Shown: positions 27,038-33,610 of the stretch, piece after piece
Numbering within the stretch: the first letter of the stretch is position 1
Layout: each line of letters starts with the position of its first letter
From: Calothrix sp. NIES-2098
Lineage (GTDB): Bacteria; Cyanobacteriota; Cyanobacteriia; Cyanobacteriales; Nostocaceae
DNA length: 64,000 nt
Assembly (NCBI GenBank): GCA_002368175.1
Contig: AP018172.1
Span: 1,176,001-1,240,000, forward strand
Direction: 5' to 3'
Position numbers and translations under genes: made by a program
The notes under the pieces: model-generated
What the model was told of the DNA's origin: nothing
The model's input: only the letters and a program-made list of their open reading frames with translations
The model's database searches: none

Positions 27038-27292
27038 ATGTCAGTTTATATTGGTAATCTATCCCATGAAATTGAAGATGAGGATATCAGACAAGTCTTC
27101 TTAATGTATGGGGCTGTTAGGAAAATTTTAGTATCTACAAAGCAAAAATCAGGTGAAAAACGGGGATTTGCAGTTGTAGAAATGGAAAACGATACCGAAG
27201 AAGTAGCCGCAATTAATGGATTAAGAGGTACTGAATGGATGGGTTATAGTCTGAAAGTTAATAGAGCTAAGACCATAGTAGACGTGGCTTAG
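27038..27292 (+). CDS. RRM-type RNA-binding protein, short form
   Basis: The 84-residue protein is a single RNA recognition motif with RNP2 VYIGNL at residues 3-8 and RNP1 KRGFAVVEM near 44-52. It lacks the glycine-rich tail of the other two RRM proteins here. An open frame extends 30 codons upstream, but the ATG at 27038 fits the family (MSVYIGNLS) and is preceded by GGAGA. Cyanobacterial Rbp proteins bind RNA and several are cold-induced. The leader carries hairpin copy B, so control by the leader is likely. It is probably an rbp paralogue; which one cannot be told without alignment. Confidence 0.92.
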   Translation: MSVYIGNLSHEIEDEDIRQVFLMYGAVRKILVSTKQKSGEKRGFAVVEMENDTEEVAAINGLRGTEWMGYSLKVNRAKTIVDVA

Positions 27293-27431
27293 TGTATAGC
27301 TTATACTGAAGCATTTGAATGATCGTTGTGGTTACATACAACCCAAAAGAGATGCCTAAAAAAAGAAGGTGAGAACCCGATCCTAATAGATTAAGATAGT
27401 TGAGATCAATAAATCTAGCAGTGAGGAGAAA

Positions 27432-27641
27432 TTGAAAATTAAAGCGTTGGATGTCAAAGCAGGCGATCGCATCGTTGCATACTGCAAAAATAAACGGCAA
27501 ATTTGTAAGGTGAAACAAATTTTAGATCTAGGTCAGACTAATGTCACGCTCTCAGTATTCACAACTGAGCATTATCGGGGCTGCTTAGTCTCATGCGTAG
27601 TCAGGTTCCAAGGGGACGCTTTAGTTGAATTAGTAAGCTAA
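27432..27641 (+). CDS. Small hypothetical protein, TTG start
   Basis: I do not recognise this 69-residue protein. The likely start is TTG at 27432, supported by GAGGAG at 27423-27428; there is no in-frame ATG. The sequence (IKALDVKAGDRIVAYCKNKRQICKVKQILDLGQTNVTLSVF) is rich in beta-type segments and suggests a small SH3-like or OB-like barrel, which would suit nucleic-acid binding; this is inference from composition only. It sits between two RRM genes on the same strand but lacks their leader hairpin. Confidence 0.65.
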   Translation: MKIKALDVKAGDRIVAYCKNKRQICKVKQILDLGQTNVTLSVFTTEHYRGCLVSCVVRFQGDALVELVS

Positions 27642-27717
27642 ATATATATTATTTTTCCTATTATTCACCTGAAAGTTGATTTCTATGCCATAATAGAAGA
27701 TGAGAATTAATTCGGTT

Positions 27718-27763
27718 AACAGCTTTTGTTTTTAGTATTGACAGGCTTTTTGTTTTTGGTATT
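27718..27763 (+). repeat. Imperfect direct repeats upstream of the RRM gene
   Basis: AACAGCTTTTGTTTTTAG plus TATT (27718-27739) is followed at once by GACAGGCTTTTTG plus TTTTTGGTATT (27740-27763), and a third partial unit begins TACAAACTTTT. TTGACA at the unit junction (27738-27743) may be a -35 box. A related ACAGGCTT repeat lies upstream of the minus-strand RRM gene at 30631-30664. Confidence 0.65.
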
Positions 27764-27773
27764 TACAAACTTT

Positions 27774-27814
27774 TCTCCGAAATCTAAATCTCTACACATT
27801 TACAATTTCGGAGA
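27774..27814 (+). promoter_or_regulatory. rbp-type leader hairpin, copy C
   Basis: TCTCCGAAAT at 27774-27783 pairs perfectly with ATTTCGGAGA at 27805-27814, a 10-bp stem around a loop beginning CTAAATCTCTACAC. The right arm contains the GGAG ribosome site, 6 nt before the ATG at 27821. Confidence 0.85.
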
Positions 27815-27820
27815 CAATCT

Positions 27821-28126
27821 ATGTCAGTTTATATAGGCAATCTTTCTTACGAAGTTACAGAAGATAGTCTAAATGCAGTGTTTGCAGAATACGGTTCTGT
27901 TAAGCGGGTTCAACTACCTACCGATCGGGAAACAGGTCGTATGCGCGGCTTTGGTTTTGTAGAAATGGGTACGGATGCTGAAGAAACTGCTGCTATTGAA
28001 GCTCTTGATGGTGCAGAGTGGATGGGACGAGACCTTAAAGTAAATAAGGCTAAACCCAAGGAAGATAGAGGTGGTTCATTTGGTGGTGGTAATCGTAGCA
28101 ATTACGGTGGACGTAACCGTTACTAA
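27821..28126 (+). CDS. RRM RNA-binding protein with glycine-rich tail (Rbp family)
   Basis: The 101-residue protein has one RRM: RNP2 VYIGNL at residues 3-8, RNP1 RGFGFVEM near 43-50, and the typical RVQLPTDRETGRMRGFGFVE and AIEALDGAEWMGRDLKV segments. A short Gly/Asn/Arg tail follows (GGSFGGGNRSNYGGRNRY). This is the architecture of cold-inducible cyanobacterial Rbp proteins. It is closely related to the minus-strand protein at 30283-30582. Leader hairpin C precedes it and an intrinsic terminator follows, so it is a single-gene unit. Confidence 0.95.
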   Translation: MSVYIGNLSYEVTEDSLNAVFAEYGSVKRVQLPTDRETGRMRGFGFVEMGTDAEETAAIEALDGAEWMGRDLKVNKAKPKEDRGGSFGGGNRSNYGGRNRY

Positions 28127-28189
28127 GCTCCACCAATTTAGGTAATTGACCTAACCCGTTAGATCAATTAATTCACTTAATATATTAGC

Positions 28190-28218
28190 GGCTCAGGCAT
28201 TTCTGCTTGAGCCTTTTT
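28190..28218 (+). terminator. Intrinsic terminator after the RRM gene
   Basis: GGCTCA pairs with TGAGCC, with GGC/GCT extending inward, and TTTTT follows. It lies 64 nt after the RRM stop codon. Confidence 0.8.
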
Positions 28219-28309
28219 GCTAAAAAATTTTGACTCCAATAATTTTACACCTTTGATTAAGGTAACTTTTTGGATTGATTTGTAGGTAAAATATTAAATA
28301 TTCGGTGGT

Positions 28310-28315
28310 TATAAT
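28310..28315 (+). promoter_or_regulatory. -10 element (TATAAT) for the thioredoxin gene
   Basis: A consensus TATAAT, 54 nt before the thioredoxin ATG, preceded by TGG at a position close to an extended -10. The -35 region is weak. Confidence 0.45.
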
Positions 28316-28369
28316 GTCTCCAAAAATCCTTTTTTTGGGAATTTTAGTTTAATACTGAGGAATTCAAAA

Positions 28370-28702
28370 ATGTCTACAAATACCGAGCTAGTTTCATATA
28401 TTCAAGAAAGTGAATTTGAGACTCTTTTAAGTGAAGAAAAAGTTGTTGTAGTTGACTTTACTGCTACTTGGTGTGGCCCTTGTCGCCTGATTGCTCCATT
28501 AATGGATCAACTTGCTCAAGAATACAAAAATCGTGCCAAAGTTGTTAAGGTAGATGTGGATAACAACAAACCGATGTTCAAAAAATTTGGTCTTCGCAGT
28601 ATTCCAGCAGTTTTAATTTTCAAAGATGCTGAGTTAGTAGAAACTATCGTCGGAGTTTCTCCTTACGAGCAATTCAGCAGTGCTGTTTCTAAGCTTCTTT
28701 AG
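28370..28702 (+). CDS. trxA: Thioredoxin
   Basis: The 110-residue protein has the thioredoxin fold with the canonical active site VVVDFTATWCGPCRLIAPLMDQLA, the buried Lys/Asp region VVKVDVDNN, and cis-Pro in LRSIPAVLIFKDAEL. It is a cytoplasmic disulfide reductase. Its N-terminus is slightly longer than that of Trx-m. The ATG follows GAGGAA at a normal distance. It lies in the cluster of small RNA-binding genes but has its own promoter-like sequence. The symbol is family-level, since several paralogues exist in cyanobacteria. Confidence 0.93.
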   Translation: MSTNTELVSYIQESEFETLLSEEKVVVVDFTATWCGPCRLIAPLMDQLAQEYKNRAKVVKVDVDNNKPMFKKFGLRSIPAVLIFKDAELVETIVGVSPYEQFSSAVSKLL

Positions 28703-28726
28703 CTTGTTTTTAAAAGATTCCTAATT

Positions 28727-28744
28727 CTCCCATTCTTTTGGGAG
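28727..28744 (+). terminator. Weak hairpin after the thioredoxin gene
   Basis: CTCCCA pairs with TGGGAG around TTCTTT and is followed by TTATTA rather than a pure T run, 24 nt after the stop. Confidence 0.4.
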
Positions 28745-28819
28745 TTATTAAGCATAATTTCATTACACCTGAAAATTCTCTTCCACACACATATCTACAC
28801 AATACTAGGTGTAGTAACC

Positions 28820-29329
28820 ATGAACCCAGAAGCCAAACACATTGTTAGCGAACTCAGGCGTGAATTTTACTCTCTGTTCGCTGCTGCAATGAAGACGCCA
28901 GTGAGCATAAGTAGTACATGCTATAGTAGTAATTCTCCTATTGCATCTTGGATAGATAATAGACAAAAACTGAATTATGTAAATATATACGCTTATACAG
29001 CACCCGACGAATTTAACCCATTGCGCCCATTCATTCTGCGGTTAGCTATTAACAAAAGCGCTCTTCAATTTATGATGGGAAAAAAGTTGCAAAAATCCCA
29101 AGAACTTAATGTGAGATGGAACTTCGAGTTAACTGTATTGCCAAGAGAAATTTTAGATTTTCTTCCTTGGATAGTTAGCTTAGTTGAAGCACGCGATCGC
29201 GTTTCTCCCTCGCTATTACAGTCGCCACCCCATCCATTTGAATTAAAAGTACCAGCAAGCGGATTATATAATAACGTATGGACTCTTGAAGCTTGCCTAC
29301 TTACAAAAATCATGCAGCCAGTATTTTAG
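28820..29329 (+). CDS. Hypothetical protein, 169 residues
   Basis: I do not recognise this protein. It has no signal peptide or membrane helix. Segments such as AKHIVSELRREFYSLFAAAM (amphipathic helix), VNIYAYTAPDEFNPLRPFILRLAINKSAL and NFELTVLPREILDFLPWIVSLVEAR suggest a mixed alpha/beta cytoplasmic protein. A short hairpin, CTACAC pairing with GTGTAG, lies 10 nt before the ATG and could influence translation; its sequence is unlike the rbp leaders. It is convergent with 29359-29775. Confidence 0.7.
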   Translation: MNPEAKHIVSELRREFYSLFAAAMKTPVSISSTCYSSNSPIASWIDNRQKLNYVNIYAYTAPDEFNPLRPFILRLAINKSALQFMMGKKLQKSQELNVRWNFELTVLPREILDFLPWIVSLVEARDRVSPSLLQSPPHPFELKVPASGLYNNVWTLEACLLTKIMQPVF

Positions 29330-29358
29330 TTAATTTTCTCAAAAACAAACAAAACTGA

Positions 29359-29775
29359 TTATTGCTGCAAGTTTTCTGTGCTGACATCTCTATTAACATC
29401 TACTGAGCCATTTGTATCAACACTTAGTGCTTCTTTTGTAAAATACTTTAAAGTTGAAGCTAAAGCTAGTTGAGAAGCTACTTGATAGGCTACCTCTTTC
29501 GAGATTTCTTGGTTTTGAGTTAACAATTCAACAAAGCTTTCAAAATCACGCATCACACAATATCTGTGTAATGCAGATTTCTTGTCTATGAGATTAAATT
29601 TTTCGTCAATCTTCGCTTTTGCTTCTTGTTCTGCCTCAGCAATTGAATTGACAAACCCGCCATTATGACATAACTCACCAAAAATTTTATAGTAATAAGC
29701 CTTTCTGCTTAGTAATTCCTCTTCAATGTGAATGGAATGAAACTTATATTCAATTTTGTATTTTTTAGATTCCAT
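29359..29775 (-). CDS. Hypothetical protein, 138 residues
   Basis: I do not recognise this protein. The first 70 residues hold a charged segment (KYKIEYKFHSIHIEEELLSRKAYYYKIFGELCHNGGFVNS) followed by a helix (IAEAEQEAKAKIDEKFNLID). The middle has RYCVMRDFESFVELLTQNQE and the end is hydrophilic and probably disordered (SVDTNGSVDVNRDVSTENLQQ). There is no membrane segment. It lies downstream of rpsU on the same strand with a gap of 196 nt, probably as a separate transcription unit. Confidence 0.65.
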   Translation of the reverse strand: MESKKYKIEYKFHSIHIEEELLSRKAYYYKIFGELCHNGGFVNSIAEAEQEAKAKIDEKFNLIDKKSALHRYCVMRDFESFVELLTQNQEISKEVAYQVASQLALASTLKYFTKEALSVDTNGSVDVNRDVSTENLQQ

Positions 29776-29971
29776 AAATATATGACATCACATGATTAAC
29801 TCAAAATAATGTTGAATTTGTAGGATTTTTTGGTTAAGCGCTCCAACTATAACCTTATACCCCCACATTGCTGGTGTAGGGGATTTGTGAGTATTATCAT
29901 CTTAAAGTTGCAATTTCTCATCTAATTCTGGAGTAGTTATCAGGATAAAGAGATGCTGCAACAGCTTAGAC

Positions 29972-30160
29972 TTATTTGCGGAAACGTCTTTTACTTTGTC
30001 TGTGTCTTGCAACTTCTTTACGCTTACGTTTTTGCTCTGGCGTTTCAAAATGACGATTTTTCTTCATATCTGGAAAAATACCAGCCTGGGAAACTTTTCG
30101 CTTAAAACGACGCAAGGCTGATTCAATTCCTTCACGATCGTCTACTATTATTTGAGTCAT
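29972..30160 (-). CDS. rpsU: Small ribosomal subunit protein bS21
   Basis: The 62-residue protein MTQIIVDDREGIESALRRFKRKVSQAG... is a textbook bS21, with a basic tail (KRKRKEVARHRQSKRRFRK). It sits directly downstream of an RRM gene, the arrangement known as rbpA1-rpsU in Anabaena. A clear intrinsic terminator lies between the two genes, so rpsU would need either read-through or its own promoter. It is a component of the 30S subunit near the anti-Shine-Dalgarno. Confidence 0.97.
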   Translation of the reverse strand: MTQIIVDDREGIESALRRFKRKVSQAGIFPDMKKNRHFETPEQKRKRKEVARHRQSKRRFRK

Positions 30161-30217
30161 TCTATGTCCTTACTATAAGTAGTATTGCTTAGTGTGAAGC
30201 CATCTAGTAAATTTGAG

Positions 30218-30246
30218 AAAAAAAGGACAGACTCATTCTCTGCCCT
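30218..30246 (-). terminator. Intrinsic terminator between the RRM gene and rpsU
   Basis: On the minus strand AGGGCAGA pairs with TCTGTCCT (one G-U pair) around GAATGAG and is followed by seven T residues. It lies 37 nt after the RRM stop codon. Confidence 0.8.
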
Positions 30247-30282
30247 GAAGACGTTAGAGTTTAAATTTCTGAAGTTCAAAGT

Positions 30283-30582
30283 TTAGTAGCGGTTCCGAAA
30301 GCCAGAGTTATTTCGGTTCCCGCCAAATGAGCCTCTATCTTCTCTAGGCCTAGCTTTGTTCACTTTCAAATTACGTCCCATCCACTCAGCACCATCAAGA
30401 GCTTCAATGGCAGCATTTTCTTCTGAATCTGTACCCATTTCTACAAAAGCAAAGCCACGCACCCGGCCTGTTTCACGGTCAGTGGGTAGTGAAACCTGCT
30501 TTACAGAACCATATTTTGCAAAAACAGTATTTAGAGTCTCTTGTGTAACTTCATATGAGAGGTTGCCTACGTAAAGCGACAT
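30283..30582 (-). CDS. rbpA1: RRM RNA-binding protein, probable RbpA1
   Basis: The 99-residue protein has RNP2 LYVGNL at residues 3-8, RNP1 RGFAFVEM near 43-50 and a short Gly/Asn/Arg tail (GSFGGNRNNSGFRNRY). Its place immediately upstream of rpsU is the known rbpA1-rpsU arrangement of Anabaena, in which rbpA1 is cold-regulated through its 5' untranslated region. That is established for relatives, and the orthology here rests on context and length. The leader holds hairpin copy D, with base-pair changes that keep the stem intact. A terminator follows the gene. Confidence 0.9.
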   Translation of the reverse strand: MSLYVGNLSYEVTQETLNTVFAKYGSVKQVSLPTDRETGRVRGFAFVEMGTDSEENAAIEALDGAEWMGRNLKVNKARPREDRGSFGGNRNNSGFRNRY

Positions 30583-30587
30583 AAATT

Positions 30588-30630
30588 GTTTCCAAAATTA
30601 AAATTGTGTGGAGATTTAAATTTCGGAAAC
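30588..30630 (-). promoter_or_regulatory. rbp-type leader hairpin, copy D
   Basis: On the minus strand GTTTCCGAAATT pairs over 12 positions with AATTTTGGAAAC (one G-U pair), around a loop beginning TAAATCTCCACACA. The right arm contains GGAAA, 6 nt before the ATG at 30582. Compared with copy C, CTCC/GGAG has become TTCC/GGAA, so both arms changed together. Confidence 0.85.
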
Positions 30631-32123
30631 AAGCCTGTCAATAACAAAGAGTAAAAGCCTGTTAATAATAAAAACAAAATTTGTGTCCGATTTTTATTCT
30701 CATCTTCAACCTTAACACGATATTCAGTCACTCTACAGAATATCTTTCTAAGGTCTGAGTGGCAGATTGTACAAGGATATTTTTGTATTCATCCCTTAAT
30801 TTTAGACGAAATATAGTGAAACTTCGCTATATCGCTTATGTACGCATAAAGTATTTGTGAGGCTTTCTTGTTGGATGAGGGCGATGTTAAAGCATTTCAC
30901 TCATAAAAATTGCCTTAATTCCTACCTTATTTATTGAAACAATCTTAATAAAAAATAAATAAGTTAGATGTAAGCAATAATTCTAAAATTGAAAAATAAT
31001 ATTATGACAAATCAAAAAATAATTTGACTGGGGAAAATAAATTAATAAATCTGTGCTAATCTAAAAACAGGAATCAAAAGTATGAATGCAAAAAGACTTC
31101 AAGACAATATTGAGGTAAACTCGATAAAGTCCTTTTGCTCTGGTAAGTCCGCTTCAATATCGTTATACTTTTTAGTAACGATAAACAAAAGCCAGATCGG
31201 TAAGATAAACACCTCAGTAAGAGCTTGAAGTCAATCATAACTTGCTTAGGTAATAGCCAAGTAATGTTTGGCTATACTAGTTAGTTAAACCACCAGAAGT
31301 AATTACTCTTAGAGTCTAAGGAGAAAGACTCTTAGTACATCCTGGCAATCCGAAATAAATTAGAACGGTTACTGAACTTGGTAGAAGCAATATTAACTCT
31401 TTTTCATTGCTCTCTCTATGTTCTGGCGACTGCTTACTGTGGAAATGAAAACTTTCAGCAGAGTAGATACTGTTCCGCAAAATTAAGGAATTTAACTAGG
31501 TTGTCAAAATTCACTAATATACTGCCTAAACCATAGTGTTAAAGGTTGTAAATGCAGAGATTTATCTTGTAATTAAGGGCTGATTTCGCTGCATTAAGAG
31601 CGATAGGATGAAGTGTTGTTGAGAAATAACTGGCAGAAATCCTAAAAAGCGATCGCGCGGTATTTCCAAATATCAAAGTTTGGGTTAACTATGGCGTAAG
31701 CAACATAGGAAAGTTGTAGTAACCATTAAGAGTAAATTGCAATTTTGGTTGGTTGGGCGCAGGACAAAAATCCTGTACAGGTTGAAATTGCTACTGTAAA
31801 AACTCTAAAGGCTTGAGCAACCGATGGGGATTTAGTTACAACAACCTACAATGCTTATACCAAAGTTTTTCAAGCTTCAGTTAGCAACAGCAGACAGATA
31901 TTTCTCCTAATATCAAATCCCAGCAAACCTATCCAATGGAAAGCTTGGGAGAGTCATCTTTGCAATATTTCAGCAAACACAAATCAAATCCTCGTCTATG
32001 CAACCTTTTACTGTTTCTGCCAGGTGTGTTTGTTGGCAAACTCCATGTACCAACACTATCAAGAGTTAAGTTTCAGGTAAACCTTCACTTCCATCGACCA
32101 ATTAATTCTAGGAAACACAAACC
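30631..32123. other. 1.5-kb spacer upstream of nifH
   Basis: No protein gene is supported; one short open frame overlapping the nifH start lacks signals. The first part (30631-30664) holds ACAGGCTT-type repeats upstream of rbpA1. From 31088 to 31335 there are four clean hairpins in a row, listed separately. A short CAGGA/TCCTG hairpin occurs near 31758-31773. The final segment should hold the nifH promoter and leader, but I see no clear NtcA site. Confidence 0.5.
31088..31335. ncRNA. Hairpin-rich segment, possible structured RNA
   Basis: Four stem-loops follow one another: GCAAAAAGACTT (31088-31099) with AAGTCCTTTTGC (31127-31138); TATCGTTA (31158-31165) with TAACGATA (31176-31183); ATAGCCAA (31253-31260) with TTGGCTAT (31268-31275); CTTAGAGTC (31308-31316) with GACTCTTAG (31327-31335, one mismatch). 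The strand is unknown. It could be a small RNA, a long nifH leader or a decayed element. Confidence 0.35.
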
Positions 32124-33017
32124 ATGTCTATCGATAGCAAAATCAGACAAATAGCTTTCTACGGTAAAGGTGGTATTGGTAAGTCTACTACCTCTCAAAA
32201 TACTCTGGCAGCTATGGCAGAAATGGGTCAACGCATCCTAATTGTTGGTTGCGATCCTAAAGCTGACTCGACTCGTTTAATGTTGCACAGTAAAGCTCAA
32301 ACCACCGTTTTGCACTTGGCTGCTGAACGTGGTGCAGTAGAAGATTTAGAATTAGAAGAAGTCATGCTGACTGGCTTCCGCGGTGTTAAGTGCGTAGAGT
32401 CTGGTGGCCCAGAACCAGGTGTAGGTTGTGCTGGTCGCGGTATCATCACCGCCATTAACTTCTTAGAAGAAAACGGCGCTTACCAAGATGTTGACTTTGT
32501 ATCTTACGACGTATTAGGTGACGTTGTTTGCGGTGGTTTTGCTATGCCTATCCGTGAAAACAAAGCACAAGAAATTTACATCGTTACCTCTGGCGAAATG
32601 ATGGCGATGTATGCTGCTAACAACATCGCTCGCGGTATTTTGAAATATGCACACACTGGTGGTGTACGTTTGGGTGGTTTGATTTGTAATAGCCGGAACG
32701 TTGACAGAGAAATCGAATTGATCGAAACTCTGGCAAAACGCTTGAACACCCAAATGATTCACTACGTACCTCGCGACAATATTGTTCAACACGCTGAGTT
32801 GCGCCGGATGACTGTTAATGAGTACGCACCAGATAGCAACCAATCTAACGAATACCGCATATTAGCTAACAAGATTATCAACAACCAAAATCTTCAAATT
32901 CCTACACCAATTGAAATGGAAGAACTAGAAGAGTTATTGATTGAATTCGGTATTCTCGAAAGCGAAGAAAATGCGGCGAAAATGATTGGTCAGCCTGCCC
33001 AAAGCACTACAAAGTAA
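32124..33017 (+). CDS. nifH: Nitrogenase iron protein (dinitrogenase reductase)
   Basis: The 297-residue protein is a complete NifH: P-loop GKGGIGKS at residues 14-21, 4Fe-4S ligands Cys102 (GVGCAGRG) and Cys136 (VVCGGFAMP), Arg105 at the position used for ADP-ribosylation in other organisms, and switch region DVLGDVVCGG. It passes electrons to the MoFe protein using ATP. No nifD, nifK or other nif gene is in the window; it is flanked by a 1.5-kb spacer and a tRNA cluster, so it is a solitary copy like nifH2 in Anabaena. AGGAA lies 11 nt before the ATG, and a hairpin follows the stop. Confidence 0.97.
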   Translation: MSIDSKIRQIAFYGKGGIGKSTTSQNTLAAMAEMGQRILIVGCDPKADSTRLMLHSKAQTTVLHLAAERGAVEDLELEEVMLTGFRGVKCVESGGPEPGVGCAGRGIITAINFLEENGAYQDVDFVSYDVLGDVVCGGFAMPIRENKAQEIYIVTSGEMMAMYAANNIARGILKYAHTGGVRLGGLICNSRNVDREIELIETLAKRLNTQMIHYVPRDNIVQHAELRRMTVNEYAPDSNQSNEYRILANKIINNQNLQIPTPIEMEELEELLIEFGILESEENAAKMIGQPAQSTTK

Positions 33018-33283
33018 ATAATGTGATAGGGTGGGTTACTTCTCACCCTTCCTTAATTTGTGTCAGGTGTAGAACACCAGAGTTTGCTACCTATTGATGG
33101 GTAGCAATTAACATATTCTAATTTCCGCAATAACAGCTGATTAAAACTTCTACGTATCATCAGCCATAATCATTGATGGTTGTTGGCTAAATCTGGGAAA
33201 TAAGTAATTATCCACTACCGCCTGACATATGCATATGTTACATTAAGTAGTGGAATAGTAATACATAAGCCAAGCTATGGTTT
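33018..33283. other. Spacer between nifH and the tRNA cluster
   Basis: Beyond the nifH hairpin at 33028-33050 I see no gene or clear structure. Confidence 0.5.
33028..33050 (+). terminator. Hairpin after nifH
   Basis: AGGGTG at 33028-33033 pairs with CACCCT at 33044-33049, 10 nt after the nifH stop codon. The downstream sequence TTCCTTAATTTG is only moderately T-rich. Confidence 0.5.
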
Positions 33284-33332
33284 GGGTTCAGTATACCCGA
33301 CTGGTGCGCCAACCGCTGGATTGAGCGTATAC
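33284..33332. repeat. Dispersed palindromic repeat, copy 1
   Basis: GGGTTCAGTATACCC begins a segment of about 49 bp that ends GGATTGAGCGTATAC. The end sequences GTATAC can pair, and CCA...TGG forms an inner stem. A second copy is at 36165-36213. Confidence 0.7.
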
Positions 33333-33359
33333 CGCCGAGCAATGCATCACTACTCCATC

Positions 33360-33429
33360 GTTTGATTAGCTCAGTGGAAGAGCAGCCGAAGCGATCGGTT
33401 GGACGTAGGTTCGAGTCCTACATCAAACT
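33360..33429 (+). tRNA. tRNA-like gene with aberrant anticodon arm
   Basis: The acceptor stem GTTTGAT/ATCAAAC (7 perfect pairs), D arm GCTC/GAGC and T arm GTAGG-TTCGAGT-CCTAC are intact. The anticodon arm is two to three nt short: a 5-bp stem GCCGA/TCGGT closes a loop of only AGCGA, or a 7-nt loop reading AAGCGAT with A instead of T at position 33. No CCA is encoded. It is therefore degenerate or specialised; a GCG anticodon (Arg) is the only formal reading. It ends 2 nt before the next tRNA. Confidence 0.6.
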
Positions 33430-33431
33430 CC

Positions 33432-33506
33432 CGGAAGTTAGCTCATTGGTAGAGCGATCGACTCATAATCGATTGGTTACAGGTTCGATTCCTGTACTTT
33501 CGACCA
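33432..33506 (+). tRNA. tRNA with CAT anticodon (Met or Ile2)
   Basis: All arms are regular: acceptor CGGAAGT/ACTTTCG with one G-U pair, D arm GCTC/GAGC, anticodon arm ATCGA-CTCATAA-TCGAT, T arm ACAGG-TTCGATT-CCTGT, then A and an encoded CCA. The anticodon is CAT, so it is elongator Met or a lysidine-modified Ile tRNA. The first base pair is intact, so it is not an initiator. Confidence 0.85.
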
Positions 33507-33533
33507 ACATTTGTCTAGGGAAAAAGGCAAATT

Positions 33534-33610
33534 CGCAGAATAGAGCAGCCTGGTAGCTCGTTGGACTGAGAATCCAAATGTCAGTGGTTCAAATCCACTT
33601 TCTGTCACCA
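33534..33610 (+). tRNA. Initiator-tRNA-like gene with GAG anticodon
   Basis: The 77-nt gene folds as CGCAGAA-TA-GAGC-AGCCTGGTA-GCTC, anticodon arm TTGGA-CTGAGAA-TCCAA, 5-nt variable loop ATGTC, T arm AGTGG-TTCAAAT-CCACT, TTCTGTC-A-CCA. The first acceptor pair is a C-C mismatch, and the D arm with CGCxxxxTAGAGCAGCCTGG is that of bacterial initiator tRNA. However, the anticodon reads GAG (Leu), the three G-C pairs of initiators are lost, and the long variable arm of true tRNA-Leu is absent. CCA is encoded. Confidence 0.75.

Noticed and set aside
29861..29882. CCCC...GGGG hairpin downstream of rpsU
   Set aside because: The stem has a bulge and no T run follows, so a terminator call was not supported well enough.
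31936..32154. 72-codon frame overlapping the nifH start
   Set aside because: It lies in the nifH leader, overlaps nifH in another frame and shows no recognisable features.
33362..33556. 64-codon frame across the tRNA cluster
   Set aside because: The sequence is explained by three tRNA or tRNA-like genes.
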